64,000 nt of DNA from Culex pipiens pallens (taxonomy: Eukaryota > Arthropoda > Insecta > Diptera > Culicidae), in contig NC_068939.1 in assembly GCF_016801865.2 (NCBI RefSeq), positions 182,372,034-182,436,033 of the forward strand, in the 5' to 3' direction. The translations under genes and the position numbers were made by a program. The stretch's first letter is position 1. Each line of letters starts with the position of its first letter. Of the stretch, positions 12,356-19,673 are shown one piece after another. The notes under the pieces were generated by a model. The model was given only the letters and a program-made list of their open reading frames with translations. It did no database searches and was not told where the DNA came from.

Positions 12356-12735
12356 AGCACACCAAATCCAACCGGCTGTTAATGTATATCCCTATAAAGG
12401 AACTCAGTTTAAACACAATGAACTTATTAAAATTTAATTTTGAAATACTCACCATCCTGCCCATAACCGCAAGAGAAAAGAGACAAAAATCTGGCCCTCA
12501 TGGTTCACCGGAAAGAGTGGCCATGATGGTCAAGAAAAACGAATCACCGATAAAAAGAAAATAAATGACAATACAAAATATTCACTGCTTGCTGTGATCT
12601 GTCAAACAGTTAAAACCGTTAAAACCTCTCGCGCCCGTGCGAACGGTTTGGTTTTAACTTGGTTATAACTTAAAACCATTTCGTTAAAACCCATTGTTAT
12701 CCGAGCATTCGTTGGTGAAGGTTGTCTGAATCAAC

Positions 12736-14112
12736 ATGACTCGTCGCGTCCCGGCGCAAAACGCCGGCAATATTGCCCTACCTGCGGCTCAAGCAGGCAA
12801 AAAAGTGGGAATTTCCAAAAGGAAGGTTGAGGCCTCAACTGATGGCCAAAAACCGGGAATTTCCAAAAGGAAGGTGCTTTTGGAAGTGACATCGAACAGC
12901 AAAAAGACGAAAAAGAGCGACGGTACTGTACCGATGGATGAGGAGGAGGAGAACTCTTCATCGCACGAGGAGCAGCTTTTGAAGAACAACAAGTTTGCTG
13001 GACTGCCTGACGAGGACCAGGTAGCGGAAGCAAAGGAGAATGAAGTGAAACAGCGAAAGGAGAAACTGCCTCCTTTTTATGTGAGGCAATCAGCAGCAAC
13101 GATCGACTTTCGTGCGGGGCTTGTTGAACTCATCAAGTCTGGGAAAGTCCAAGGCAACATTCGTCTGTGTCAGGACGGATTTAAGGTGCTGGTGCAATCC
13201 AGGCAGCACTATCAACTGGTCAAGGATTACTTGACCGAAAACGAGGCGGAGTACTTTACCCATGATGTCGTCATGGATAAGCCGTACAAAATCGTCGTCA
13301 GAGGTCTGTACGACATGCCAGTGGAGGAATTAGCTGCCGAGCTAAAAGTTTTGAAACTGGATGTGTTGGCCGTGCACAAAATGAGCCGACGCAACAAAGA
13401 CATCAAGTACCGTGACCAGCTCTACCTGCTGCATTTGGCTAAGGGATCGACGACGCTTCCTGAGCTGAAGGCAATCCGAGCGGTTTTCAACATTATCGTG
13501 TCGTGGGAGCGATACCGACCAGTGCATCGTGACGTCACACAATGCTTCAACTGCCTGGGCTTCGGGCACGGAGGTAAGAACTGCCACCTGAAGCGTCGTT
13601 GCGCCAAATGTGGTACTGATGCGCACATCACGTCCCAGTGCATCCAAGATTCGCTGGTGAAGTGCCTCAACTGCAACGGTGAGCATTCGTCAACCGACCG
13701 AAAGTGCCCCAAGAGAGCTGAGTTCGTGAAAATTCGGCAGCAAGCATCGACGAAGAATCAGCCTCAGCGTCGTAGAACTCCTCCAGCCCTGGTGGAGCAA
13801 AATTTTCCACCTCTTCAACCGCGACGCCAGGTCCCGAACTTGGCACCGTTACCGTTGGATCCCAGGAAGAGAGCTGAGATGAATCATCCACGGCCGGGTT
13901 CCAGCCAGGAGCCGAGACCGCCACCACCGGGCTTCAGCCAGGAGCCAAGACCAACCCAAGAACCAGCAGTTGAGGAAAATGGTAATGATCTTTACACCTC
14001 AACCGAACTCCTCAATATTTTCAAACAGATGTCCGCTGCACTGCGTGGATGCAAAACCAAGACCCAGCAGATTGAAGTGCTGACCTCGTTCGTCATCCAG
14101 TATGGATCGTAG
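12736..14112 (+). CDS. Jockey ORF1 nucleic-acid-binding Gag-like protein
   Basis: This 458-aa protein binds the element RNA and forms the retrotransposition RNP. The N-terminal ~110 residues are basic then acidic and low complexity (an EEEE run near 69-72). The middle region (about 110-265) contains an RRM-like/Gag core typical of Jockey ORF1. Three zinc knuckles follow: C270-C273-H278-C283 and C289-C292-H297-C302 (both CX2CX4HX4C), then a variant C310-C313-H317-C324 (CX2CX3HX6C). A proline-rich tail (about 345-415) with the repeated motif GFSQEPRP / GSSQEPRP comes next. The ATG is the first after the 45-bp leader. The stop codon overlaps the ORF2 start by 11 nt. Confidence 0.92.
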   Translation: MTRRVPAQNAGNIALPAAQAGKKVGISKRKVEASTDGQKPGISKRKVLLEVTSNSKKTKKSDGTVPMDEEEENSSSHEEQLLKNNKFAGLPDEDQVAEAKENEVKQRKEKLPPFYVRQSAATIDFRAGLVELIKSGKVQGNIRLCQDGFKVLVQSRQHYQLVKDYLTENEAEYFTHDVVMDKPYKIVVRGLYDMPVEELAAELKVLKLDVLAVHKMSRRNKDIKYRDQLYLLHLAKGSTTLPELKAIRAVFNIIVSWERYRPVHRDVTQCFNCLGFGHGGKNCHLKRRCAKCGTDAHITSQCIQDSLVKCLNCNGEHSSTDRKCPKRAEFVKIRQQASTKNQPQRRRTPPALVEQNFPPLQPRRQVPNLAPLPLDPRKRAEMNHPRPGSSQEPRPPPPGFSQEPRPTQEPAVEENGNDLYTSTELLNIFKQMSAALRGCKTKTQQIEVLTSFVIQYGS

Positions 14113-16756
14113 GTCCCTCAAGCTGCTGAATTGGAACGCTTGCTCCATTAGGAGGAAGAACTTAGAGCTGGTGGATTTTCTTCGCGAGAAGGAGATCGAC
14201 GTAGCTGCCATCACGGAAACTCATCTGAAGCCCGGTGAAAAAGTTTATCTGCAAAACTACAAGATTGCGACGCAGCTCGACAGGACCACGTCTGGAGGAG
14301 GAGGTGTGCTTGTCGCTGTTCATCGTGATCTCAAGCCACGCCGGCTGCCACACTTTAAGCTGGACATCATCGAGGCCGTTGGAGTGGAAATTCCCACTTC
14401 GGTTGGCCCAGTACTCTTCATTGCTGCATACTGCCCACGTCAGGTGAATGCCAGAGATGGTTCAGCAGCAAAACTGAAGGGCGATATCCAGAAGCTGACA
14501 CGGCGGAGCGCAAAGTACATCATCGCTGGTGACCTCAACGCGAAGCATGAAGTTTGGGGCAACAGCAGGAGGAATCGGAACGGAGTGATTCTGCACAACG
14601 ATCTGCAAAACGGATACTACAACGTTGTGAGTCCGGATCGTCCAACGAGGGTGGCTCGGTCTGGGAATCACTCAATCATCGATTTCTTCATTACCAATAT
14701 GGCTGAGAACGTGGCTCATCCTGAGGTGTTTGAAGAGTTGAGTTCTGATCACTATCCGGTGGTTGTGGAGGTTGGAGCTTCCGTTACTCCGCAGCGGCAA
14801 CCAACCCGGAAAGATTACCACAACGTTGACTGGCAGCAGTTTCAGCAAGTGGTAGACAGCAACATCGACTATGATCAACACCCGGAAACTTCTGCTGATA
14901 TTGATCGTTCGCTGGAGGTGATCCAGCAGGCTATCAACCAAGCAGAGGCTGCCAACGTTCGGGAGGTTCCTGTTAATTTTAAGGTAACTGATATTGACGT
15001 AGATACTAAACACTTGATTAGACTTAGGAATGTTTATAGGAGACAATATCAACGGACTGGGGACTATGACAAAAAGATTTCAGTTAACAATTTGAACAAA
15101 ATCATACAAGACCGACTTGACAATATTAGAAATCAAGAATTTTCAAAACATGTAAGCCAGCTTGGGAATTATTCAAAACCATTTTGGAAACTTTCAAAAG
15201 TTCTTAAAAACAAACCAAAGCCTATTCCTCCTCTTATTGTTGAGGATTCTCCTTTGATTACATCCGAGGAAAAGGCAAATGCACTTGGGCTTCATTTTGT
15301 TAGTTCACATAATCTTGGCGCTTCCATGACCAGCCGTAAAGAAACATCAGTTGCCAATAGTATTTCAACAATCAATGACTCTACCTTTGAATTTCCTGCA
15401 GATTCCCATGTTTCTGGTGAGGAAGTCAAAGTTGCAGTTAAACAAATGAAAAATATGAAAGCTCCTGGCTTTGATAACATTTTTAATCTAGTGTTGAAAA
15501 AACAGAGTGATCAGTTCTTTCAACATCTAGCCAATATTTTCAATAAATGTTTGCAACTTGCTTACTTCCCCACCAATTGGAAGCTGGGCAAAGTCATACC
15601 AATTTTGAAGCCTCAAAAAGATCCAACATCGCCAACAAGTTATCGTCCCATTAGTCTTTTGAGTAGTCTGTCCAAACTCTTTGAGAAGGTCATCTATTCA
15701 AGGCTTTTGGATTTTACCAACGATAATAATATAATTTTGAATGAGCAGTTTGGCTTCCGAAAGGGGCATAATACTGCTCATCAGCTTACGAGAGTAACTA
15801 AAATCATCAAGCAGAACAAGCTTGAGTCTAAATCAACTGCTATGGCTTTGTTGGATGTTGAGAAGGCTTTTGACAATGTTTGGCATGATGGTTTGATACA
15901 TAAACTGTATTTATACGGTTTTCCAATGTATCTTATCAAAATTATCCAGCACTATCTTTCGGAGAGATCGTTCAGGGTTTTTCTGAATGGGATTGCTTCT
16001 GGATTATTCAACATTGATGCTGGGGTTCCCCAAGGAAGTATTCTTGGCCCACTTCTGTACAATATTTTTACATCTGATTTGCCTACTCTTCCTGGTAATG
16101 GTGTGTTGTCACTTTTTGCTGATGACACTGCCGTTATTTATAAGGGTAAAATAACCAGATATTTAGTCGGCCGTCTTCAGAAGGGTCTTGACGTTCTTTC
16201 CGAATACTTTGGCGACTGGAAAATTCGCATAAATGCAGCCAAAACTCAAACCATCATTTTTCCACTTTCCAAATCGGCCCGATTTGTCCCAAAGGATGAT
16301 GTTTTGATTAAAATGAATGATGTTTCAATACCCTGGTCAAAGGAAGTTGTATATTTAGGTCTCATACTTGACTCGAAACTATTGTTTCGACAGCATGTAG
16401 ATAAAATATTGAACAAGTGCAGCATTCTCATCAGGTGTTTGTATCCTTTAATTAACAGAAAATCAAAGTTATCTTTGAAAAATAAGCTAGCAGTTTACAA
16501 ACAAATAATTTACCCCGTTATTGAGTATGCAGTACCTGTTTGGGAGTGTTGCGCTAGAACTCATAAATTGAAGCTCCAGCGTGTCCAAAACAAGGTACTC
16601 AAAATGGTTTTGAATGTTCCTGGCTGGACTAGATCAAGTGAGGTTCATGAATTAGCAGAAGTAAAAATGTTGGATCAGAAGATTCAAGAAAAATGTTTGA
16701 AATTCAGGGAAAAATGTGCTATTTCTGAATACCCCTTGATTCAAGGATTGGTTTAG
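14102..16756 (+). CDS. Jockey ORF2: AP endonuclease and reverse transcriptase
   Basis: This 884-aa enzyme nicks target DNA and copies the element RNA by target-primed reverse transcription. The APE-type endonuclease occupies about residues 8-225: N12 in LNWNACS, E39 in ITETHL, D144/N146 in AGDLNAKH and D216-H217 in SSDHYP. The reverse transcriptase follows: YRPISLLSSLSKLFEKV, the first catalytic Asp D585 in LLDVEKAFD, GVPQGSILGPLLYN, and FADD with D674-D675. The C-terminal part has the Jockey signature YPVIEYAVPVW. There is no RNase H domain, as usual in this clade. All catalytic residues are present and the frame is unbroken. Translation probably starts by reinitiation at the overlapping ATGGATCGTAG. 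Confidence 0.95.
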   Translation: MDRRSLKLLNWNACSIRRKNLELVDFLREKEIDVAAITETHLKPGEKVYLQNYKIATQLDRTTSGGGGVLVAVHRDLKPRRLPHFKLDIIEAVGVEIPTSVGPVLFIAAYCPRQVNARDGSAAKLKGDIQKLTRRSAKYIIAGDLNAKHEVWGNSRRNRNGVILHNDLQNGYYNVVSPDRPTRVARSGNHSIIDFFITNMAENVAHPEVFEELSSDHYPVVVEVGASVTPQRQPTRKDYHNVDWQQFQQVVDSNIDYDQHPETSADIDRSLEVIQQAINQAEAANVREVPVNFKVTDIDVDTKHLIRLRNVYRRQYQRTGDYDKKISVNNLNKIIQDRLDNIRNQEFSKHVSQLGNYSKPFWKLSKVLKNKPKPIPPLIVEDSPLITSEEKANALGLHFVSSHNLGASMTSRKETSVANSISTINDSTFEFPADSHVSGEEVKVAVKQMKNMKAPGFDNIFNLVLKKQSDQFFQHLANIFNKCLQLAYFPTNWKLGKVIPILKPQKDPTSPTSYRPISLLSSLSKLFEKVIYSRLLDFTNDNNIILNEQFGFRKGHNTAHQLTRVTKIIKQNKLESKSTAMALLDVEKAFDNVWHDGLIHKLYLYGFPMYLIKIIQHYLSERSFRVFLNGIASGLFNIDAGVPQGSILGPLLYNIFTSDLPTLPGNGVLSLFADDTAVIYKGKITRYLVGRLQKGLDVLSEYFGDWKIRINAAKTQTIIFPLSKSARFVPKDDVLIKMNDVSIPWSKEVVYLGLILDSKLLFRQHVDKILNKCSILIRCLYPLINRKSKLSLKNKLAVYKQIIYPVIEYAVPVWECCARTHKLKLQRVQNKVLKMVLNVPGWTRSSEVHELAEVKMLDQKIQEKCLKFREKCAISEYPLIQGLV

Positions 16757-17016
16757 TTTATGGTAAGTTTAAGTTAGTTTTAGGTTAGGTTATGTTTTCT
16801 TGACATTTTTTTTTTTTTCCTCATTGTACCTAGTGTTACAAAAATGATAAATCATATACTTTTAAAGTTATGAATATGAACAGTGTTTAAATCACGAAAA
16901 GCAAACTAAAGCTGAAGAGCCACAGCTGACCACTTATTATGTAAACCAAATGTAATTATTATAAGAAAGATTCAATAAAGTATATTTAATTCAAAAAAAA
17001 AAAAAAAAAAAAAAAT
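16757..17016 (+). other. Jockey 3' UTR, polyadenylation signal and A tail
   Basis: A 236-bp AT-rich 3' UTR follows the ORF2 stop codon. AATAAA lies at 16974-16979, 13 bp before an uninterrupted run of 23 A. An uninterrupted tail of this kind normally shortens or mutates with age, so it supports a recent insertion. Confidence 0.85.
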
Positions 17017-17290
17017 TTTCGTTAAAACCGGCTATAACTCGCCCGTGCGAACGGGGTATAAGAGTAATTACAAAGGAACTTGTGTGAAAAGTTGCCTTTG
17101 ATTTGCGTGAAACTTCGTCATTGTTACATTGTTATTTGGAATTTAGTGAAATGGACAAAGATCCGAGTAGTCATGGTTCCTAAAACTGGTTGACGTATGT
17201 TTATTTTTATTAAAAATATTTAAAGTTTACAAAACGACGCCTACAAATCAAAGTCCATTCTTCTAGATTGATAAGCGCACATCGCTCAAG

Positions 17291-17872
17291 ATGGAAACGA
17301 GCAGAAATGAAGACAAAATTGTGCTAGAGCACAGCCACTTTCATCACGACTGCACGGTGCGAGATGTGATCGTTTCCACCGTTGCCAAAAAAACGGTAGG
17401 ATCCCCTTCAAGCTCGTCAACCTCCGAAGGAGAAACTTCATCACCAGTAACCAGCAGGGACACATTACAGCAGAAGCTCGTCCGAGAATTTCCCGGAGGC
17501 CGTGGCGGAAGAACCAAAGCCAGAACCCTTTACAAGAGAATCTACCGGCCACGACGGTCGATCCGGTCTGCTCGCAAGATTTGCTACAAGACCACGGTGG
17601 AGAATTGGCGTCCCGGTGGAATGAGTATCAAGTGCCCTGCCTGCCAGTCATGCCGAATTCCTGTGGTCCGATCGCACCAACAACACGAAACACGGTCCTC
17701 ATTTTGTGCGTCGTTACTGCTTTGCTGTTGGACATTCTTCTGTCTGCCCTGTTGCTTCCCCCAACCCAAACGCGAATACCTGCACTGTTCAACCTGTAAT
17801 GCGTTCCTGGCAATGTACGACTACGAGGAGAACTGCGTTGAACCAAATTTTGACCTGTTTGAGGGAGGATGA
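17291..17872 (+). CDS. LITAF (SIMPLE-like) domain protein
   Basis: This 193-aa single-exon ORF starts at an ATG in a good context (CTCAAGATGG). The N-terminal 60 residues are polar, with an SSSSTSEGETSS stretch. Residues 71-100 are strongly Arg-rich. The C-terminal part is a LITAF domain: CPAC (C115, C118), a Cys-rich hydrophobic membrane-inserting segment at about 138-157 (CASLLLCCWTFFCLPCC), then LHCSTCNAFLAMYD with H165, C166 and C169. The family is known to bind zinc through these two Cys pairs, to associate with the cytosolic face of late endosomes and lysosomes, and to act in membrane trafficking. The protein is slightly longer than typical members because of the N-terminal extension. 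A possible upstream acceptor, TTCTTCTAG, lies at 17260-17268. Confidence 0.8.
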   Translation: METSRNEDKIVLEHSHFHHDCTVRDVIVSTVAKKTVGSPSSSSTSEGETSSPVTSRDTLQQKLVREFPGGRGGRTKARTLYKRIYRPRRSIRSARKICYKTTVENWRPGGMSIKCPACQSCRIPVVRSHQQHETRSSFCASLLLCCWTFFCLPCCFPQPKREYLHCSTCNAFLAMYDYEENCVEPNFDLFEGG

Positions 17873-17893
17873 TGGACGTTGCGTGCTACTTAC

Positions 17894-17985
17894 ATGCTCT
17901 CGGTGAAGCTGGCAAGACACTCGCGGACGTGGTCGATTTGGCTGTCGTCCCAGGTGCTGTTCTGCTCCGGATTGGGGGCACTCAT
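17894..17985 (-). CDS. First coding exon of an unidentified minus-strand gene
   Basis: On the minus strand an ATG at 17985-17983 opens 92 nt starting MSAPNPEQNSTWDDSQIDHV and ending phase 2 at a perfect donor, AGCAT|GTAAGTAGC. Without splicing the frame stops at once (TAA inside the donor), a pattern expected of a real exon. I do not recognise the protein. Its next exon must lie at lower coordinates, beyond the LITAF gene and perhaps beyond the transposon nest. The 5' UTR/promoter would be in 17986-18370. Confidence 0.55.
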
Positions 17986-18430
17986 TTTGTTTTTTTCAAC
18001 CCCGCAAACACTTGTTCCAACAGTTAACCACTCTACGATGAAAATAAAAGTATCACAAACGCACTAAACTTGGCACCGAAACAGCTCACACACTGCAATT
18101 TTGAGAACGAAGAAAGAAAAAAAAACCCGACGGAACCAAACACGAAAGACTTGGTGCACAAAACGCGGCTAAACACTCGAACTAGCGCGACCGCGACTCG
18201 AAAAAGCGTTATTTTTACGTGTTTATGTTTTGATTTGAATTTTGCTCGCATGCGAGAGATGACGTTTGGCGCGCGCAACGAAAATTGAGAGAGCCGCCGG
18301 AGAGGCGACACGGAAAAAACGGAACAACTTGAAACTGAAACGAAAAAGGGTCGTTCGTTCATTACGTGGAGGAGCCATCAATACCTTATTTTATTTTTTA
18401 TTGTCGCTTTTAAGATATTTAATTTTAAGA
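17986..18430 (-). promoter_or_regulatory. Likely 5' UTR/promoter of the minus-strand gene
   Basis: This lies directly upstream of the candidate minus-strand first exon. It is CG-rich relative to the surroundings between 18160 and 18370 (blocks such as CTCGAACTAGCGCGACCGCG and GGCGCGCGC) and is not repetitive. No TATA box or initiator is assignable. The right boundary is the MITE that starts at 18431. Confidence 0.3.
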
Positions 18431-18565
18431 TCTGGAGTTTTTTTTGAAAAGGTGCTATAAACCAAATTTTCATTTTTGTTCTTTGGGTGTTTTTGATTAC
18501 CCCTGACTCAAGGCGGTTCTAAAAACACCCAAAATGCAAAAAATGAAAATTTGGTTTATAGGACC

Positions 18566-19135
18566 CAGCGATGGAATAATCATCATCAAAAGAAAATCTT
18601 TGGATGTTCATCAAGAGAAAAAATCCGAAGAGAGCATGTCCTCCTCTCTCGCGCACGAAAGATCGGTAAAAAGAATCTAAAAAAATCATTATCTTGATTA
18701 TTCGGCGGAACATCTTTTTCACTACTACACTTGCAAGTGTAACTTCACACGTCGAAAAATGACCTGTCACATTTTGTAGATGGGCAATGTGTGTAAACAG
18801 AGTGAAATGAATGATTTTAAGGGGTGCTGACAAGGAAATTCACAAAAAAATCATCAGTAGATTGATTTTCTTGGAATCGCACCCGAAATTCCGATTTTCT
18901 TTTACACTGTAACTGAAAATCGCACTTTGCTGAGTTCGTTTTCGCACTTTTTCATACGATTTTTCAGTTCGACTGCGATTACACAAAAAAGTGTAATCGC
19001 AGTTGAACTGAAAAAATCGTATGAAAAAGTGCGAAAACGAACTCAGCAAAGTGCGATTTTCAGTTACAGTGTACGTGATTTGCCTCCTCTCTGATTGATT
19101 GATTGATTGATTTTTTTGCGATTATTCCATCCCTG
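18566..19135. mobile_element. 570-bp hAT-type MITE with 8-bp duplication
   Basis: Inverted ends CAGCGATGGAATAATC and GATTATTCCATCCCTG, with perfect 8-bp ATAGGACC flanking at 18558-18565 and 19136-19143. An 8-bp duplication plus CAG-starting termini is the hAT signature. There is no transposase ORF. The interior includes the snap-back hairpin at 18904-19072 and a (GATT)n run near 19092. Confidence 0.85.
18904..19072. repeat. ~82-bp snap-back hairpin
   Basis: Arms 18904-18984 and 18991-19072 are reverse complements over 81/82 bp (one extra base in a T/A run) around a loop of only 6 A. The outer ends read ACACTGTAACTGAAAATCGC. Related sequence (ATCGCACGAAAAAGTG, GAACTCAGCAA) recurs near 20160-20197, so it is a repeat and not unique to this site. 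Transcribed, it would form a long double-stranded RNA stem. Confidence 0.85.
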
Positions 19136-19288
19136 ATAGGACCTTTAAAAAAAACTCCAGAGATATTTTTTTAATTTTACATTGTCAAACAAGCACAAGA
19201 TCCTCTGTAATTACTCTTAGCTTTACGAAAAATTTAATTACAAAAGCCGACTAGATCTTAACCAGGTCTCAGTACCGAAAAGAACCTA

Positions 19289-19364
19289 GGACCGGCCCGT
19301 GGCTTAATGGCTACGGCTCCCGCCTCATAAGCGGAAGGTTCCGGGTTCGATTCCCGACCGGTCT
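19289..19364 (+). pseudogene. tRNA-like SINE head, anticodon CAT
   Basis: The 76-nt sequence folds as a cloverleaf. The acceptor is GGACCGG/CCGGTCT (7 pairs with one G-T), the D stem CGTG/TACG, the anticodon stem 4 of 5 pairs with loop CTCATAA (CAT, Met-like), and the T stem 4 of 5 with loop TTCGATT. Internal promoter boxes look usable (A box-like TGGCTTAATGG, B box GGGTTCGATTCC). The stem mismatches and the position exactly at the 5' end of a retroposon argue for a SINE promoter head and against a functional tRNA gene. Confidence 0.6.
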
Positions 19365-19404
19365 CCTTGAAATTATTCGACTATAATTGAACTTTGAATA
19401 TGAA

Positions 19405-19497
19405 CAAAAAAAACGCATGGAATCAAGTGGGATTCGAACTCACACCTTTGGATTGGTAGTCAGATGCTCTAGCCACTCGGCCACCGAGGGGTTGACA
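19405..19497 (-). pseudogene. Second tRNA-like segment, opposite strand
   Basis: Reverse complement begins CCTCGGTGGCCGAGTGGCTA and contains GAGTTCGAATCCCAC, a clear B box/T arm. The anticodon arm and acceptor stem do not pair. It resembles the tRNA-like unit at 24160-24232, so it is probably a SINE remnant. Confidence 0.55.
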
Positions 19498-19591
19498 TCC
19501 CTTGAGTGAATTAATCCGTAGTGGTGAAATAATGTCACAAGGTCATTTACTATATAATACAACAATCCCTTCCCCAACGATTCCCCTACAC

Positions 19592-19673
19592 CAGCGATTC
19601 TCAACCTTCTTCTAGGCTGGTACCCCCTGCCATGTAAATCAAGTAGGCCCGGTACCCCCGTTGAGAATCGCTG
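19592..19673. mobile_element. 82-bp hAT MITE
   Basis: 14-bp perfect inverted ends CAGCGATTCTCAAC, flanked by the perfect 8-bp duplication CCCTACAC at 19584-19591 and 19674-19681. The terminal motif resembles hAT CAGNGGTTCTCAA ends. At 82 bp it is near the lower size limit for a transposable unit and cannot encode anything. Confidence 0.85.

Larger units (their letters stand above)
12691..17016 (+). mobile_element. Intact Jockey-clade non-LTR retrotransposon
   Basis: A 4.3-kb full-length insertion bounded by a 12-bp target duplication, TTTCGTTAAAAC, at 12679-12690 and 17017-17028. It has a short 5' UTR (12691-12735), two overlapping intact ORFs, a 3' UTR with AATAAA at 16974-16979, and a 23-A tail (16993-17015). 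Both ORFs are undamaged and the poly-A tail is uninterrupted, so the insertion looks recent. The ORF1 zinc knuckles plus an APE-type endonuclease and reverse transcriptase without RNase H fit the Jockey clade. A relationship to mosquito Juan elements is possible but unverified. Confidence 0.93.
9027..17058. mobile_element. PIF/Harbinger-like DNA element, TAA target duplication
   Basis: The left terminus TACCCCGCTCGCACGGGCGA continues GTTATAGCCGGTT. The right terminus is its reverse complement with one change in the first 33 bp. TAA flanks both ends (9024-9026 and 17059-17061), and the empty site in the second 'A' copy has a single TAA. A 3-bp TAA/TTA duplication is the known signature of PIF/Harbinger. 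The subterminal zones repeat the terminal motif: CGCCCGTGCGAACGG recurs at 12630 and 17041, and CCGGCTATAACTC at 9091. Without the nested Jockey element it is about 3.7 kb. No transposase or Myb-like ORF is recognisable, so it is probably non-autonomous and carries cargo. Confidence 0.7.
8932..17090 (-). mobile_element. ~124-bp 'A' element, copy 1, split by a large insertion
   Basis: The two pieces are 8932-9026 and 17059-17090. Their reverse complement matches 19190-19288 plus 20021-20045: TTAGCTTTA, CACAAAAGCC, CTTAACCAGGTCTCAGTACC-like and AATAATTTTATGAAAAAAA all line up. Copy 2 supplies the uninterrupted sequence AGCTAAGAGTAATTAC, which proves where the PIF-like element inserted in copy 1. 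Its class is unknown; ends are TTTTCA-like and the flanking duplication is 7 bp. Confidence 0.7.
8890..17185. repeat. Outermost host repeat of the transposon nest
   Basis: Left flank 8890-8931 (GGGTAATTCTCTACCAACTC, then ACACGAAATCGGGAAA) and right flank 17091-17185 (GTTGCCTTTGATTTGCGTGA, then AACTTCGTC) look like the two halves of one dispersed mosquito-type repeat. They are split by everything between. The 7-bp GTTGCCT is present on both sides (8925-8931 and 17091-17097), as expected for a target duplication of the element inserted here. That the two halves belong together is from memory of mosquito repeats and should be confirmed by alignment. Confidence 0.5.
18431..19161. mobile_element. 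Palindromic MITE (same family as 2957), split by a hAT MITE
   Basis: Outer ends TCTGGAGTTTTTTTTGAAAA (18431) and the complementary CTTTAAAAAAAACTCCAGA (ending 19161) are inverted. The left arm continues GGTGCTATAAACCAAATTTT and is mirrored at 18545-18565 and 19136-19143. Removing 18566-19143 restores a ~153-bp palindromic element like the one at 2957-3103. No coding capacity. Confidence 0.8.

Noticed and set aside
19289..19364. Functional tRNA-Met (CAT) gene
   Set aside because: It sits exactly at the 5' edge of a retroposon with a 25-bp target duplication, and it has mismatches in the anticodon and T stems.
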